NCBI GenBank assembly: GCA_964652235.1 | Contig: CAZZDK010000008.1 | Location: forward strand, 1 to 64,000 | Direction of reading: 5' to 3' | DNA length: 64,000 nucleotides | Origin: CAZZDK01 sp964652235 | Lineage (GTDB): Bacteria > Pseudomonadota > Alphaproteobacteria > UBA9219 | Shown: positions 9,502 through 17,115 of the stretch, in pieces | Position numbering within the stretch: position 1 is the stretch's first letter | How the letters are laid out: every line of letters starts with the position of its first letter | The notes under the pieces: model-generated | The model's input: only the letters and a program-made list of their open reading frames with translations | Told to the model about the DNA's origin: nothing | Database searches by the model: none | Program-made: the position numbers and the translations under genes

Positions 9502-10509
9502 ATGGACCTATTTGCAAACGGGCAATGGCTGCCTCTGGTCTTCGCGCTTTTGATGGTCGTGGCGCTTTTCGCCTATGCCGTTCTGGACGGCTATGACATT
9601 GGCGTAGGCATCCTGATGAAGGGCGCCGCGCCGCAGGAGCGCGACGTGATGATCGCCTCCATCGGACCGTTCTGGGACGCAAACGAAACCTGGCTCGTTC
9701 TGGCCGTAGGCCTTTTGCTCATCGCGTTTCCGGAAGCGAACGGGATCGTCTTGACCAGCCTTTATATGCCCGTCGCGTTGATGTTGATCGGGCTTATTTT
9801 GCGCGGCGTTTCCTTCGATTTTCGCGCGAAGGCCAAGATTGACCACAAGAACTTTTGGGACAACGCCTTTTCCGGCGGCTCTTTTCTGATGGCCGCCTCG
9901 CAAGGCTATATGCTGGCGTCCTATGTTTTGGGTTTTGAGAAAGGCGTGGGGCCTTTGCTGTTCTGTCTTGCGGTGGCTTTGTGCGTCGCGGCGGCCTATG
10001 GGCTTATCGGCGCGTCGTGGCTCATTATGAAAACGGATGGGGCGTTGCAGAAAAAGGCGGTGCGTTGGGCGCGGCTGTGCCTGTGGGGGACGGCGGCGGC
10101 CATCGTTCTCGTTTCCGTGGCGACGCCTGCCGTCAGTCCGCGCGTGTTTGAGCGTTGGTTCGCGCAGCCCAACGTCTTTTTTATGTTGCCTATGCCGGTC
10201 ATTACGATCGGCTTGGTTAGTTGGCTCGAAAGCGTTTTGAGGAAACTGCCGGAAAAGGGCGATAAGGGCTGCTGGAAACCGTTCGTCGGCACGGTCGGCA
10301 TTTATCTGATGTGTCTCGTCGGTCTGGCCTACAGCTTTTATCCCTACATCATTCCGGGCCGCCTTAAGATTGTGGACGCAGCCTCAGCGCCGGAATCCCT
10401 CATGATTATCTTAATCGGCGCGCTGGTTGTTTTGCCGTTTATGGTCGGTTATACCCTTTTCGCCTATAAAGTTTTCCACGGCAAAACGGAAGAATTGAGT
10501 TACAACTGA
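9502..10509 (+). CDS. cydB: cytochrome bd ubiquinol oxidase subunit II (CioB-like)
   Basis: Second membrane subunit of the bd quinol oxidase, 335 aa, eight to nine membrane segments. Family marks are AVLDGYDIGVGIL near the N-terminus, FWDANETWLVLAVG, and RGVSFDFRAK. A GGGGGA ribosome site precedes ATG 9502. It is co-transcribed with cydA. No cydX-like small gene is evident between it and pmbA, whose start follows 3 bp later. Such terminal oxidases work at low O2 and resist nitric oxide and cyanide. Confidence 0.93.
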   Translation: MDLFANGQWLPLVFALLMVVALFAYAVLDGYDIGVGILMKGAAPQERDVMIASIGPFWDANETWLVLAVGLLLIAFPEANGIVLTSLYMPVALMLIGLILRGVSFDFRAKAKIDHKNFWDNAFSGGSFLMAASQGYMLASYVLGFEKGVGPLLFCLAVALCVAAAYGLIGASWLIMKTDGALQKKAVRWARLCLWGTAAAIVLVSVATPAVSPRVFERWFAQPNVFFMLPMPVITIGLVSWLESVLRKLPEKGDKGCWKPFVGTVGIYLMCLVGLAYSFYPYIIPGRLKIVDAASAPESLMIILIGALVVLPFMVGYTLFAYKVFHGKTEELSYN

Positions 10510-10512
10510 CAC

Positions 10513-11862
10513 ATGACTTCTTTTAATCTCGACGATGCCCGGCAAAAGCTGGAAGACATCGTGCGCAAGGCCCTTCGCGCGGGGGCAGAGGCTGCAGACG
10601 CCCTGTGGGTGGAAGGCGCGTCTCTTTCGGCGGCTTGGCACGGCGGCAAGCTGGAGTCCCTTGAGCAATCGGAGGGCGGCGACGTCGGCTTGCGCGTTCT
10701 GATCGGCAAAAGGCAGGCCTGCGTTTCCACGACGGATCGCAGCGAAAGCGCCGTTGCGGAAATGATCGAGCGAGTCGTTGCCATGGCCCGCGCCGCGCCG
10801 GAGGATCCTTTTTGCGGCCTGGCTTCGCCGGAAGAGATCACGAAAAGCGTTCCAGAAATCGAGACGGCGGACGCCTACGATATTGACGCGCCGCGCCTGA
10901 TCGCCATGGCCCGCGAGGCGGAAGAGGCCGCGCTTTCCATCAAAGGCGTTACGAAGACGGAAATCGCCAGCGTGAGCGGCGGACGGACGGACATCGTTCT
11001 TTCGGCCAGCAACGGCTTTTCTGGCGCCACAACGCGCACGCGCTATGGCATAGGCGTCGTCGCGCTGGCGGGCGAGGGAACGGCGATGGAGCAGGACAGC
11101 GACGACGCTTCCTGCGTTTTCTTTTCGGACCTGCCCTCGGCGGCATCCGTCGGTCAAAAGGCGGGGGAAAGAGCCGTTCGGAACCTCGGTGCGCGTAAAA
11201 TGCCGAGCTGCCAGGCGCCGGTCGTTTTCGATCCGCGCGAAGCAGGAGGCTTTTTAGGCACTTTCGTCGGCGCGATTCTCGGCCCCGGCGTGGCGCGAGG
11301 GACGAGCTTTCTTAAAGATTGCCTCGACCGGAAAGTTTTTGCCGACGCGATCACCATTATCGACGATCCTTTCAAACCGCGCGGCCTGCGGTCCAGGACC
11401 TTCGACGCCGAAGGCCTGCGACCCCAAAAACGAAGCGTGATCGAGAAAGGGGTTCTGACGACCTGGCTTTTGGACTTGCGCTCAGCCCGTCAGCTGGGGC
11501 TGAAAAGCACGGGCCACGCTCGGCGCGGCACTTCGGGCGCGCCTTCGCCTTCGCCGACGAACTTCTACCTGGCTCCCGGCGAGCTTTCGCCGGAGGCCCT
11601 TATAAAGGACATCAGGCAGGGGTTCTATGTGACCGAGACGATGGGCGACGGCGTTAACGACGTGACGGGCGACTATTCGCTTGCGGCGCGGGGTTTTTGG
11701 ATAGAAAACGGGGTGATAGCGTTTCCCGTTAACGAAATGACGATTGCCGGGAACCTTAAGGAAATGTTTCTCAACCTGACGGCCGCAAACGACCTCGTTT
11801 TCCGCCATGGAATCGACGCCCCGACGGTGCGGATCGAAGGGATGACGATTGCTGGTTTGTAG
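10513..11862 (+). CDS. pmbA: TldE/PmbA metalloprotease-family protein
   Basis: PmbA (TldE) partners with TldD in a heterodimeric zinc protease that matures peptides such as microcin B17 and degrades CcdA. 449 aa, normal family length. Conserved blocks are GVTKTEIASVSG, CQAPVVFDPREAGGFLG, and the C-terminal EMTIAGNLKEMFLNL. TldE subunits lack the HExxxH metal site of TldD, and none is seen here. The start lies 3 bp after cydB, so it is probably in the cyd transcript. No tldD is in the window. Confidence 0.92.
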   Translation: MTSFNLDDARQKLEDIVRKALRAGAEAADALWVEGASLSAAWHGGKLESLEQSEGGDVGLRVLIGKRQACVSTTDRSESAVAEMIERVVAMARAAPEDPFCGLASPEEITKSVPEIETADAYDIDAPRLIAMAREAEEAALSIKGVTKTEIASVSGGRTDIVLSASNGFSGATTRTRYGIGVVALAGEGTAMEQDSDDASCVFFSDLPSAASVGQKAGERAVRNLGARKMPSCQAPVVFDPREAGGFLGTFVGAILGPGVARGTSFLKDCLDRKVFADAITIIDDPFKPRGLRSRTFDAEGLRPQKRSVIEKGVLTTWLLDLRSARQLGLKSTGHARRGTSGAPSPSPTNFYLAPGELSPEALIKDIRQGFYVTETMGDGVNDVTGDYSLAARGFWIENGVIAFPVNEMTIAGNLKEMFLNLTAANDLVFRHGIDAPTVRIEGMTIAGL

Positions 11863-11957
11863 GGGTTTTGGGCCATTTTTACCCCCAAAACAAGGAAGAG
11901 TTGACGTTCGTCCTCGAAGCCGTTAAGAGCATCCTCTCCTGCTTGCGCGGGTTGGGT

Positions 11958-12032
11958 GCCGTTGTAGCTCAGCGGTAGAGCAGGGCTTTCGTAAAGCCAA
12001 GGTCGGGGGTTCAAATCCCTCCAACGGCACCA
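11958..12032 (+). tRNA. tRNA-Thr (anticodon CGU)
   Basis: Folds as a cloverleaf with acceptor GCCGTTG / CAACGGC, discriminator A and an encoded CCA. The D arm is GCTC...GAGC, the anticodon loop TTCGTAA (anticodon CGT), and the T arm GGGGGTTCAAATCCCTC. There is a G-A mismatch at pair 27-43. Its 3' half from 11996 is repeated at 20905 and partly at 21115, so this gene is the attachment site of the island that follows. Confidence 0.95.
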
Positions 12033-12033
12033 T
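11996..12033 (+). repeat. attL of element A (tRNA-Thr 3' end)
   Basis: 38-bp sequence starting GCCAAGGTCGGGGG and ending GGCACCAT, identical to 20905-20942. The bases just outside differ at both ends (A/G before, A/T after), so the repeat limits are sharp. This copy restores a complete tRNA gene. Confidence 0.93.
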
Positions 12034-12043
12034 AAAACCGCAG

Positions 12044-12068
12044 AAAACCGCCATCTCGGCGGTTTTTC
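12044..12068 (+). terminator. terminator brought in behind the tRNA by element A
   Basis: Stem AAAACCGCC / GGCGGTTTT with loop ATCTC and a TTTTTCTTT tail, starting 12 bp after the tRNA CCA. It lies inside the element and takes over termination of the tRNA. Confidence 0.85.
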
Positions 12069-12084
12069 TTTGCCCAAAATCCTT

Positions 12085-12106
12085 TGTGCTTACCGTGTGC
12101 TTACCG
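12085..12106 (+). repeat. arm-type sites near attL (two tandem 11-mers)
   Basis: Two adjacent perfect copies of TGTGCTTACCG (12085-12095, 12096-12106). Near-identical 11-mers occur next to the integrase gene and next to attR. Their placement fits binding sites for the integrase N-terminal arm domain. Confidence 0.6.
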
Positions 12107-12444
12107 ACAGCCCCGTCACAAGGCGACACGGCACGTCCTGCAAATCCAATCATTGACCGAAATATGCTTCCCGTGCTTTCCTGTCTGGGAAGGCAGGGAA
12201 TCCCTTGTCTTTGGGGTGTCAAGACCTCGTCATAGACGGTAATAGCGTTGCCGATACAAACGCTGCCTCCGGCCCATGCGGCTGGGAGGCGGCGGCAGTT
12301 CGTGCGAAGGCACGATCCTCGATGTCCAAGCCTCACGGCCAAAGGTCGTCGCAATCGTTCTATGACGATTCTTGAACTCCCAGCCACCAGAGGAGGACAC
12401 CTCTGGTTGGCTTCTTTCTGGAATATGACAGAGGGGGTTGTGCT
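12107..12444. other. gene-free stretch behind attL
   Basis: 338 bp with no frame I can support. The short frames here have no ribosome site or recognisable product. It must contain the promoter of the plus-strand cargo genes; I see no clear -35/-10 pair. Confidence 0.4.
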
Positions 12445-13116
12445 GTGAGGGGAATTGCAAAAGAATTTTTCGGAAAAGTTTTTGCGAAGTGTGGCCGCGC
12501 CGCGTTGGCCGTTCTAGCGTTACTTTGGGTCTTGCTTGTAGTTCTAACCCTTGTCGGCTCTTTCTGCGGAATTCCAAAACTCGTTATCGTCGGCTTTTAT
12601 GGCCAAGATGTTCTGCGGCTCGGCATAGCGGCAATCATTGCGCTGTCTCCCATCCTTCTCTTCTTCCACAAGAAAATTGCCAAACATATGAACATAAAAA
12701 TCGCCGCCACCGTTGCGGCATTTTTTATGGTTGCAGCTTATGGCGTGGATATCTCCTCTATAACGCCGAGCAATAAGAACATGGAGTTTTTTGAGGAAGT
12801 CAACAAGGCAATGGCGGTGTCTGCAACGTGTTGGGAATACGACAAGCGGGAGTGTGTTGACTACTCTTTCCCAAACTTTCTTGAGCCGAACGTATTTGAG
12901 GTCGGACAGACGTTCAAAGTTGGTAGCGCGATCTTCAAGATCAAGTCGATTTCTATCAGGAAAAAGGTTGTGCAAAGGAAAGACAACCTTTGGCGCACGG
13001 ATATAACGGAGGAGGACTGCGGTATGGAAGCCGTCGAGGATTCTGTTCCAAAGGCAAATGAAGACAAGGCACGTCGCGTGAGGCTCTCATCGAAATACTG
13101 TTTTTCAATCAACTAA
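12445..13116 (+). CDS. island membrane protein, 223 aa, unknown
   Basis: Unrecognised. Starts at GTG 12445 behind AGAGGGGG. The N-terminal half has three hydrophobic segments (about residues 18-40, 55-75, 84-102). The C-terminal half (about 105-223) lies outside the membrane and has Cys residues (CWEYDKREC, EDCGMEAVED, SKYCFSIN) that could pair if periplasmic. It opens a plus-strand group of four cargo genes and is followed 24 bp later by a small secreted protein, so the two may be co-transcribed. Codon use is less GC-rich than the backbone, as expected for an acquired gene. Confidence 0.65.
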   Translation: MRGIAKEFFGKVFAKCGRAALAVLALLWVLLVVLTLVGSFCGIPKLVIVGFYGQDVLRLGIAAIIALSPILLFFHKKIAKHMNIKIAATVAAFFMVAAYGVDISSITPSNKNMEFFEEVNKAMAVSATCWEYDKRECVDYSFPNFLEPNVFEVGQTFKVGSAIFKIKSISIRKKVVQRKDNLWRTDITEEDCGMEAVEDSVPKANEDKARRVRLSSKYCFSIN

Positions 13117-13140
13117 CCCCAACCACAAGGAGATGTGAAA

Positions 13141-13491
13141 ATGAAAAAGCCCGTTGTTCTTGCCATTTCTGCCGCCGCGATCCTGTTTGGCTTACATGGA
13201 GAAGCCTTTGCTGGATGCGAGTTTTCATCCGGCCCATGCTCGACGGACAGCAGCGGTCACACCTACAGAACCGAACAAGGCCTCGGCGGCGGATATAAGA
13301 CGACCCGCGACGGGAGCGATTATTCTCACACCAATCAGACCTTGGGCGGTGGATACCGAACGGACTACAACGACGGGCGGTCTGAAACGCATAACTATGA
13401 TCCGTATAAGTCGGATAGTTCATCCCGCTCCGGCTATGGCTCCGGCGGGTATGATGGTGGCGGTCTATATTCCTCTGACCGGAAGAGATAA
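13141..13491 (+). CDS. small secreted Gly/Ser/Tyr-rich protein
   Basis: 116 aa starting at ATG 13141 with AAGGAG eight bases upstream; a GTG at 13135 is too close to that site. Residues 1-24 are a signal peptide ending AFA before GC, which could be read as signal peptidase I or a poor lipobox. The mature part has an imperfect repeat (LGGGYKTTRDGSDYSHTNQT then LGGGYRTDYNDGRSETHNYD) and a Gly/Ser/Tyr tail (SGYGSGGYDGGGLY). This looks like a surface or matrix-type low-complexity protein. Function unknown; probably paired with the membrane protein before it. Confidence 0.65.
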   Translation: MKKPVVLAISAAAILFGLHGEAFAGCEFSSGPCSTDSSGHTYRTEQGLGGGYKTTRDGSDYSHTNQTLGGGYRTDYNDGRSETHNYDPYKSDSSSRSGYGSGGYDGGGLYSSDRKR

Positions 13492-13726
13492 AGGCGATAC
13501 GGCGAGGGCGCGGCAGAGCATCCCCTCGCCGTATGGGTGCCTTCTTCTCTTAACCCATTAACTTTGCTGCGCCTTTCCGGTTTGGTTAAAATCTTGTTAA
13601 CTATCTGATTTCATTATTACTTTCGCCGTTTTTAGGTTATTATATCCTCACAGATTGAGCGCGCTATGCAAGGGCGTGATAGTTAATAAAGTATGAAACA
13701 ATTTTGAAAAACCATAAGGAGGCGTT

Positions 13727-14212
13727 ATGCTTCAATTCGTTAGCTCAGCTTTCCAATCGTTCGTGGATTTATTCGTTGTGACTGCGCCAAGCATCAAAGT
13801 CGAGGAGTTGCCGGACACGTCCGATGCGGGCGGGTGTGTGCATCGCTTGACAGAAGCGTCTGGCGAATACCGAGACATATATGTACTAAGCCGTGTCACC
13901 AAAAATCCGGTTAGCGGTGAGAAGGTAGCGGTTATCGACTTAGCGTCCCCCGCTACGAACTATGTCAACATTCTTAAAATCGACCATGAGAACACAAACC
14001 TCAGGGGCCGCCCCAGAGTGTCGATGGAACGGTTAGCTGATCCTCTCTCATTTGAAGACCATGAGGCTCTCGTCGCATTCGAAGAAAGCAACCGAGAAAA
14101 ATTTCAAAAGGCAGGCATTAAGCTTGAAATCGTTCGCCTCTATCCGGCGACACCGCCCAAAGAAGGGTCGGCAGAGAACGACACAAAAAAATTCCCTGAA
14201 CTGAAACTCTAA
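13727..14212 (+). CDS. island hypothetical protein, 161 aa
   Basis: Unrecognised soluble protein with an excellent ribosome site (AAGGAGG) before ATG 13727. The upstream 235 bp is AT-rich and probably carries its own promoter. No signal peptide; the first 20 residues are mildly hydrophobic (LQFVSSAFQSFVDLFVV) and might be an amphipathic helix. The rest mixes strands and helices (ASGEYRDIYVLSRVTKNP, FEDHEALVAFEESNREKF). It sits 26 bp before the next gene, so the two probably work together. Confidence 0.65.
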   Translation: MLQFVSSAFQSFVDLFVVTAPSIKVEELPDTSDAGGCVHRLTEASGEYRDIYVLSRVTKNPVSGEKVAVIDLASPATNYVNILKIDHENTNLRGRPRVSMERLADPLSFEDHEALVAFEESNREKFQKAGIKLEIVRLYPATPPKEGSAENDTKKFPELKL

Positions 14213-14238
14213 GACCTGAAACACGGACTGGAGATTTT

Positions 14239-15150
14239 ATGTTCAAGGGCGACGAAACACCCGACGAAATTATTCGTCTTGTCTTAGACAAGATTGCCGC
14301 GATGCCGGATGGCCTTCGCGAGGCTTTTGCACATGACGGACGCATCCAGCTCTATACAGGCCCTAACAGCGAATATGCAAATCTCCTAATTGGCCCGAGC
14401 CCTGACAATTACCGGAATGGTGACCGTGCCGAGAAACAAGCAAGAGAGTGGAATGCAAAACTTCTTGATGATACCAGTATCGGCAAATTCCTTTTCATTG
14501 AAAATAACATCTACAAGCATTTTTGGGGTATCTATAACAAGCGCGAACTTGTCGATGAGGCCGCTAAAGAGGTCATGACTTTTGTCTCTGCGCTGTGGAT
14601 TCGCGCAGCGCATGGAGACGTCAAGACCGCTGTTTGCGGTGCTGACCGAGAGCGCGTCTTCTGCGAAACGGAAGTTGAAGGACTGTGCGACAGAAAATCT
14701 TATCCATCGGAAGCCGAGTTTCTTGTTGATCGTTTGCTCGACAATAAGGATATCACCTCTATCAACGGGACGCCCATCGCTGTTTTCCGCGCCTTACGAA
14801 AGAGCAAGGGAGCCGAGGCCGTCTATGACCGGATTTGTTTGGCCGAGCTGCGTGAACGCAAGGAACACGCCCTCAAAACAGGCGACAAGGCGGATTTTGA
14901 GGATTATTTGGATCGCTTGGAACTTTACCGCGTCGATAAAGCCGAGCGCGTGTATAAGGCAACACCCGTCGCGGCACGTCCTACCGTTTATCAGGAACTG
15001 GCACAGCCGAAGCCGGAGCGTTTGCTTCTCAAGCAAAAGCGGATTGAGGATTTCGAGGCGGCTGCCAAAGCGACAACAGCAAGAACAACAGGGCCGACAG
15101 TTCCAACAACAGGTGCAGCAGGGCCGACGCTGCACAAGCCTCACCCCTGA
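14239..15150 (+). CDS. island hypothetical protein, 303 aa
   Basis: Unrecognised. ATG 14239 follows GGAGATTTT. Mostly helical and charged, with a Thr/Pro/Ala-rich, probably disordered C-terminal 30 residues (TTGPTVPTTGAAGPT). No signal peptide or membrane helix. The middle contains Cys residues (AAHGDVKTAVCGADRERVFC, EGLCDRKSYPSEAEFL) that might bind metal. It is the last of the plus-strand cargo. A role in anti-phage defence or in satellite packaging is possible by position only; nothing in the sequence proves it. Confidence 0.6.
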   Translation: MFKGDETPDEIIRLVLDKIAAMPDGLREAFAHDGRIQLYTGPNSEYANLLIGPSPDNYRNGDRAEKQAREWNAKLLDDTSIGKFLFIENNIYKHFWGIYNKRELVDEAAKEVMTFVSALWIRAAHGDVKTAVCGADRERVFCETEVEGLCDRKSYPSEAEFLVDRLLDNKDITSINGTPIAVFRALRKSKGAEAVYDRICLAELRERKEHALKTGDKADFEDYLDRLELYRVDKAERVYKATPVAARPTVYQELAQPKPERLLLKQKRIEDFEAAAKATTARTTGPTVPTTGAAGPTLHKPHP

Positions 15151-15623
15151 TAAAATCGAGTGCAGCGTCCTTTCTGCACATCTGCTATATTGCAAGATAT
15201 TCGGAACTCCCGATCATCGTGAGCATAAGTTAACTCGCTCCTATGGGTACTGGGGGCTTGCCAAAAATGCCGTCGTGCCGCCACGCTCGTGGGTCCCTTC
15301 TGTTTTTCTCTTGAGGCGGGACGGGCATGAGGGGCTGGCGGCTATGGTGGTAGCGGCTGTCCTACCGACATGACTCCGTGATGCCTCCCGTGCGGCGGGG
15401 CGGGTGTATCGCCCTCGCATGAAAGAGCAGCGCGGTGCGCGGGGGAATAAAAGTTTGCGGCTGGATATGGGGAGGGGGTATCCAGATGCGTCAGGATGGC
15501 CAAACAAGGGGGCGTCACCGTCACGCTGTCACGGCCTCGAAACCCGCTTCTCGACCCCAAACTGTAAGCACAACGGTAAACACAAAGCCTTTACGGTTCC
15601 AAACACGGCCTCGAAGGCCGCGT
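15151..15623. other. gene-free stretch between cargo and integrase
   Basis: 473 bp between two convergent gene groups. No supported frame. It contains G-rich tracts (for example around 15466-15480) and, at 15562-15584, two inverted copies of the 11-mer seen near attL. No clear terminator is visible. Confidence 0.4.
15562..15584 (-). repeat. arm-type sites beside the integrase gene
   Basis: On the minus strand TGTGTTTACCG (15574-15584) and TGTGCTTACAG (15562-15572), one base apart. They match the attL 11-mers at 10/11 each and lie 40 bp past the integrase stop. Confidence 0.55.
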
Positions 15624-16907
15624 TTAGTGGGTTTGAACTCCCGACTCCACAGCGGCGGCGGTTTCGTTGAGGCCATAAGCGGCATTCAGGTTGTTCATCA
15701 CGTCGGGGTCTTCGCGCACGGCATGGGTGTAGTATTTGAGGGTGATCTCCGGCGACGAGTGGCCCGCGATCTTGGCGACCAAGCCGACCTCAACGCCCTG
15801 CGCTTGTAGGTAGGATATGGCCATGTGGCGCGTGGCGTAAAGCGAGACCTTGGGCAGACTGACACGCAAGAGCGTCGGATACCACACGCGCATGCGGAAA
15901 TTGTTGAGGGTCAGGCCCCCATCGGCCTCGGCGGTAGCCTTGCGCCCCTTATGGAACTCGTTGCCCTGCGCCGGAAAGACGCGGTGCAGCTTGCCATCGT
16001 GCGTGGGGCAGCGTTTCTGCCAGTCAATCAGCATCTTCCAAAGAAGGCTGTTGAGCGGAATCTCGCGCATACCCGCATCTGTTTTTGTAAACTCCTTTAG
16101 CTCGGCATTCTCGGTTTGCGACCCGAAGATATAGACGCGCCCTCGTTCGAGATCGACGTTTTTCCAGAGGAGGCCCAACATCTCGCTTGGTCGTACAGCG
16201 GTTAAAAGGAGGAAGGCATAATAGACGCCCCACTTTTTGTCGCGCTGGGCTTCTTCGACCAGCAGCTTGACTTGATCCTCGGACAGGAGTTCGCGCCGCT
16301 TGCGGCGATAGTTTGCGCCAAGGCGAGATGGCATCCGCGCAAGCCGAAAGTCAAAGTCTTCTTCAATCATACGAAAGATGGTTGCAAGGTGCTTGCGGGC
16401 GACGCGGGCGCAATAGGGCGTCGAGACGTCATGGACGCGCTTGTACCATTGCCGGATTTCCGAGGTTGTGATCTGGTCGATGAGTGTTTCGCCGCCCAGC
16501 ATGTCGATAAACAAGCTCTTGTCCGCCTTCTTGCAACCCATTGCGATGCGCCGCCGCTCGTCGCTGGTTCCAATATAGGCTGGGCCGATGATATAGTCAT
16601 GCGCCATCTGCCTGTAGGATTTTAGCGTGTGCGGCGTTATCGCGCCTTCTTTGCTCTTGAGCCAATATTCCACGGCGTCTTTCAGCTTAGGCGGCTCCGT
16701 CTTGCGCCGCGCCAGTTCTTCGGCTTGCCGGATAAGGCGGTTCTGTTCCACCTCCGCTTCCTTGCGCGTGTCGTAGCGGCGCATGGTGCGCTTGCCCGTT
16801 GCGGGGTCGCGGTAGTGCAGGACATAGCGGTCATAGGTAAAGACCTGTCCCTCGCGGTTCTTCTGCCGAACGCGGCGTTTGGTGATATTGGTATGAAGGT
16901 TTTGCAT
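15624..16907 (-). CDS. int: tyrosine recombinase (integrase of element A)
   Basis: Site-specific integrase, 427 aa, expected to insert element A at tRNA-Thr. It has an N-terminal arm-binding part (1-60), a SAM-like core-binding domain (about 75-195) and the catalytic domain. Catalytic residues seen are Arg in LTAVRPSEML, the box YATRH (Tyr in place of the usual first His, as in many phage integrases), His in KIAGHSSPE, and the nucleophile Tyr in TLKYYTHA. AAGGTGA precedes ATG 16907. It looks intact. Unusually it is in the middle of the element, not against an att site; arm-type sites follow its stop. Confidence 0.92.
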   Translation of the reverse strand: MQNLHTNITKRRVRQKNREGQVFTYDRYVLHYRDPATGKRTMRRYDTRKEAEVEQNRLIRQAEELARRKTEPPKLKDAVEYWLKSKEGAITPHTLKSYRQMAHDYIIGPAYIGTSDERRRIAMGCKKADKSLFIDMLGGETLIDQITTSEIRQWYKRVHDVSTPYCARVARKHLATIFRMIEEDFDFRLARMPSRLGANYRRKRRELLSEDQVKLLVEEAQRDKKWGVYYAFLLLTAVRPSEMLGLLWKNVDLERGRVYIFGSQTENAELKEFTKTDAGMREIPLNSLLWKMLIDWQKRCPTHDGKLHRVFPAQGNEFHKGRKATAEADGGLTLNNFRMRVWYPTLLRVSLPKVSLYATRHMAISYLQAQGVEVGLVAKIAGHSSPEITLKYYTHAVREDPDVMNNLNAAYGLNETAAAVESGVQTH

Positions 16908-16973
16908 AGCAGGTCACCTTTGTAATACAAAGAATCCAGAAAAGCACGGGAAGGCATAAGCCAACAAGATATC

Positions 16974-17111
16974 GGTGACGAGGTGACGTGACGCTGGGCC
17001 TCTGTCGGCTCCCTGCGCTCGGCATATCCCCCCCCTCCCCATATATAGGGGGAGGGGGGGATATCGAGTGCCTCCGAAGGGCAGATGGAGGGATCGTCAC
17101 GTCACGCGTCA
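16974..17111. other. candidate replication origin of element A (inverted iterons round a long hairpin)
   Basis: Three direct GTGACG hexamers (16974-16993) face three inverted copies (CGTCAC/CGTCA, 17095-17111). Between them is a long inverted repeat: ATAT, a C-tract, T, CCCC (about 17024-17040), loop ATATATA, then the matching G-tracts and ATAT to 17064. The block lies directly 3' of the helicase gene. In SaPI-type satellites the origin is known to lie beside the primase-helicase gene with short iterons. Assignment here is inference. Confidence 0.45.
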
Positions 17112-17115
17112 TGGG

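Noticed and set aside
11865..11891. Hairpin GTTTTGGG / CCCAAAAC after pmbA as a terminator
   Set aside because: Stem is AT-rich with a long loop and no T-run on the plus strand; too weak to call.
11673..12387. Minus-strand frames with GFEPPTL- or RDLNPRP-like strings across the tRNA
   Set aside because: These are translations of the tRNA-Thr 3' half, a well-known artefact, not proteins. The same holds for frames over 20905-20942.
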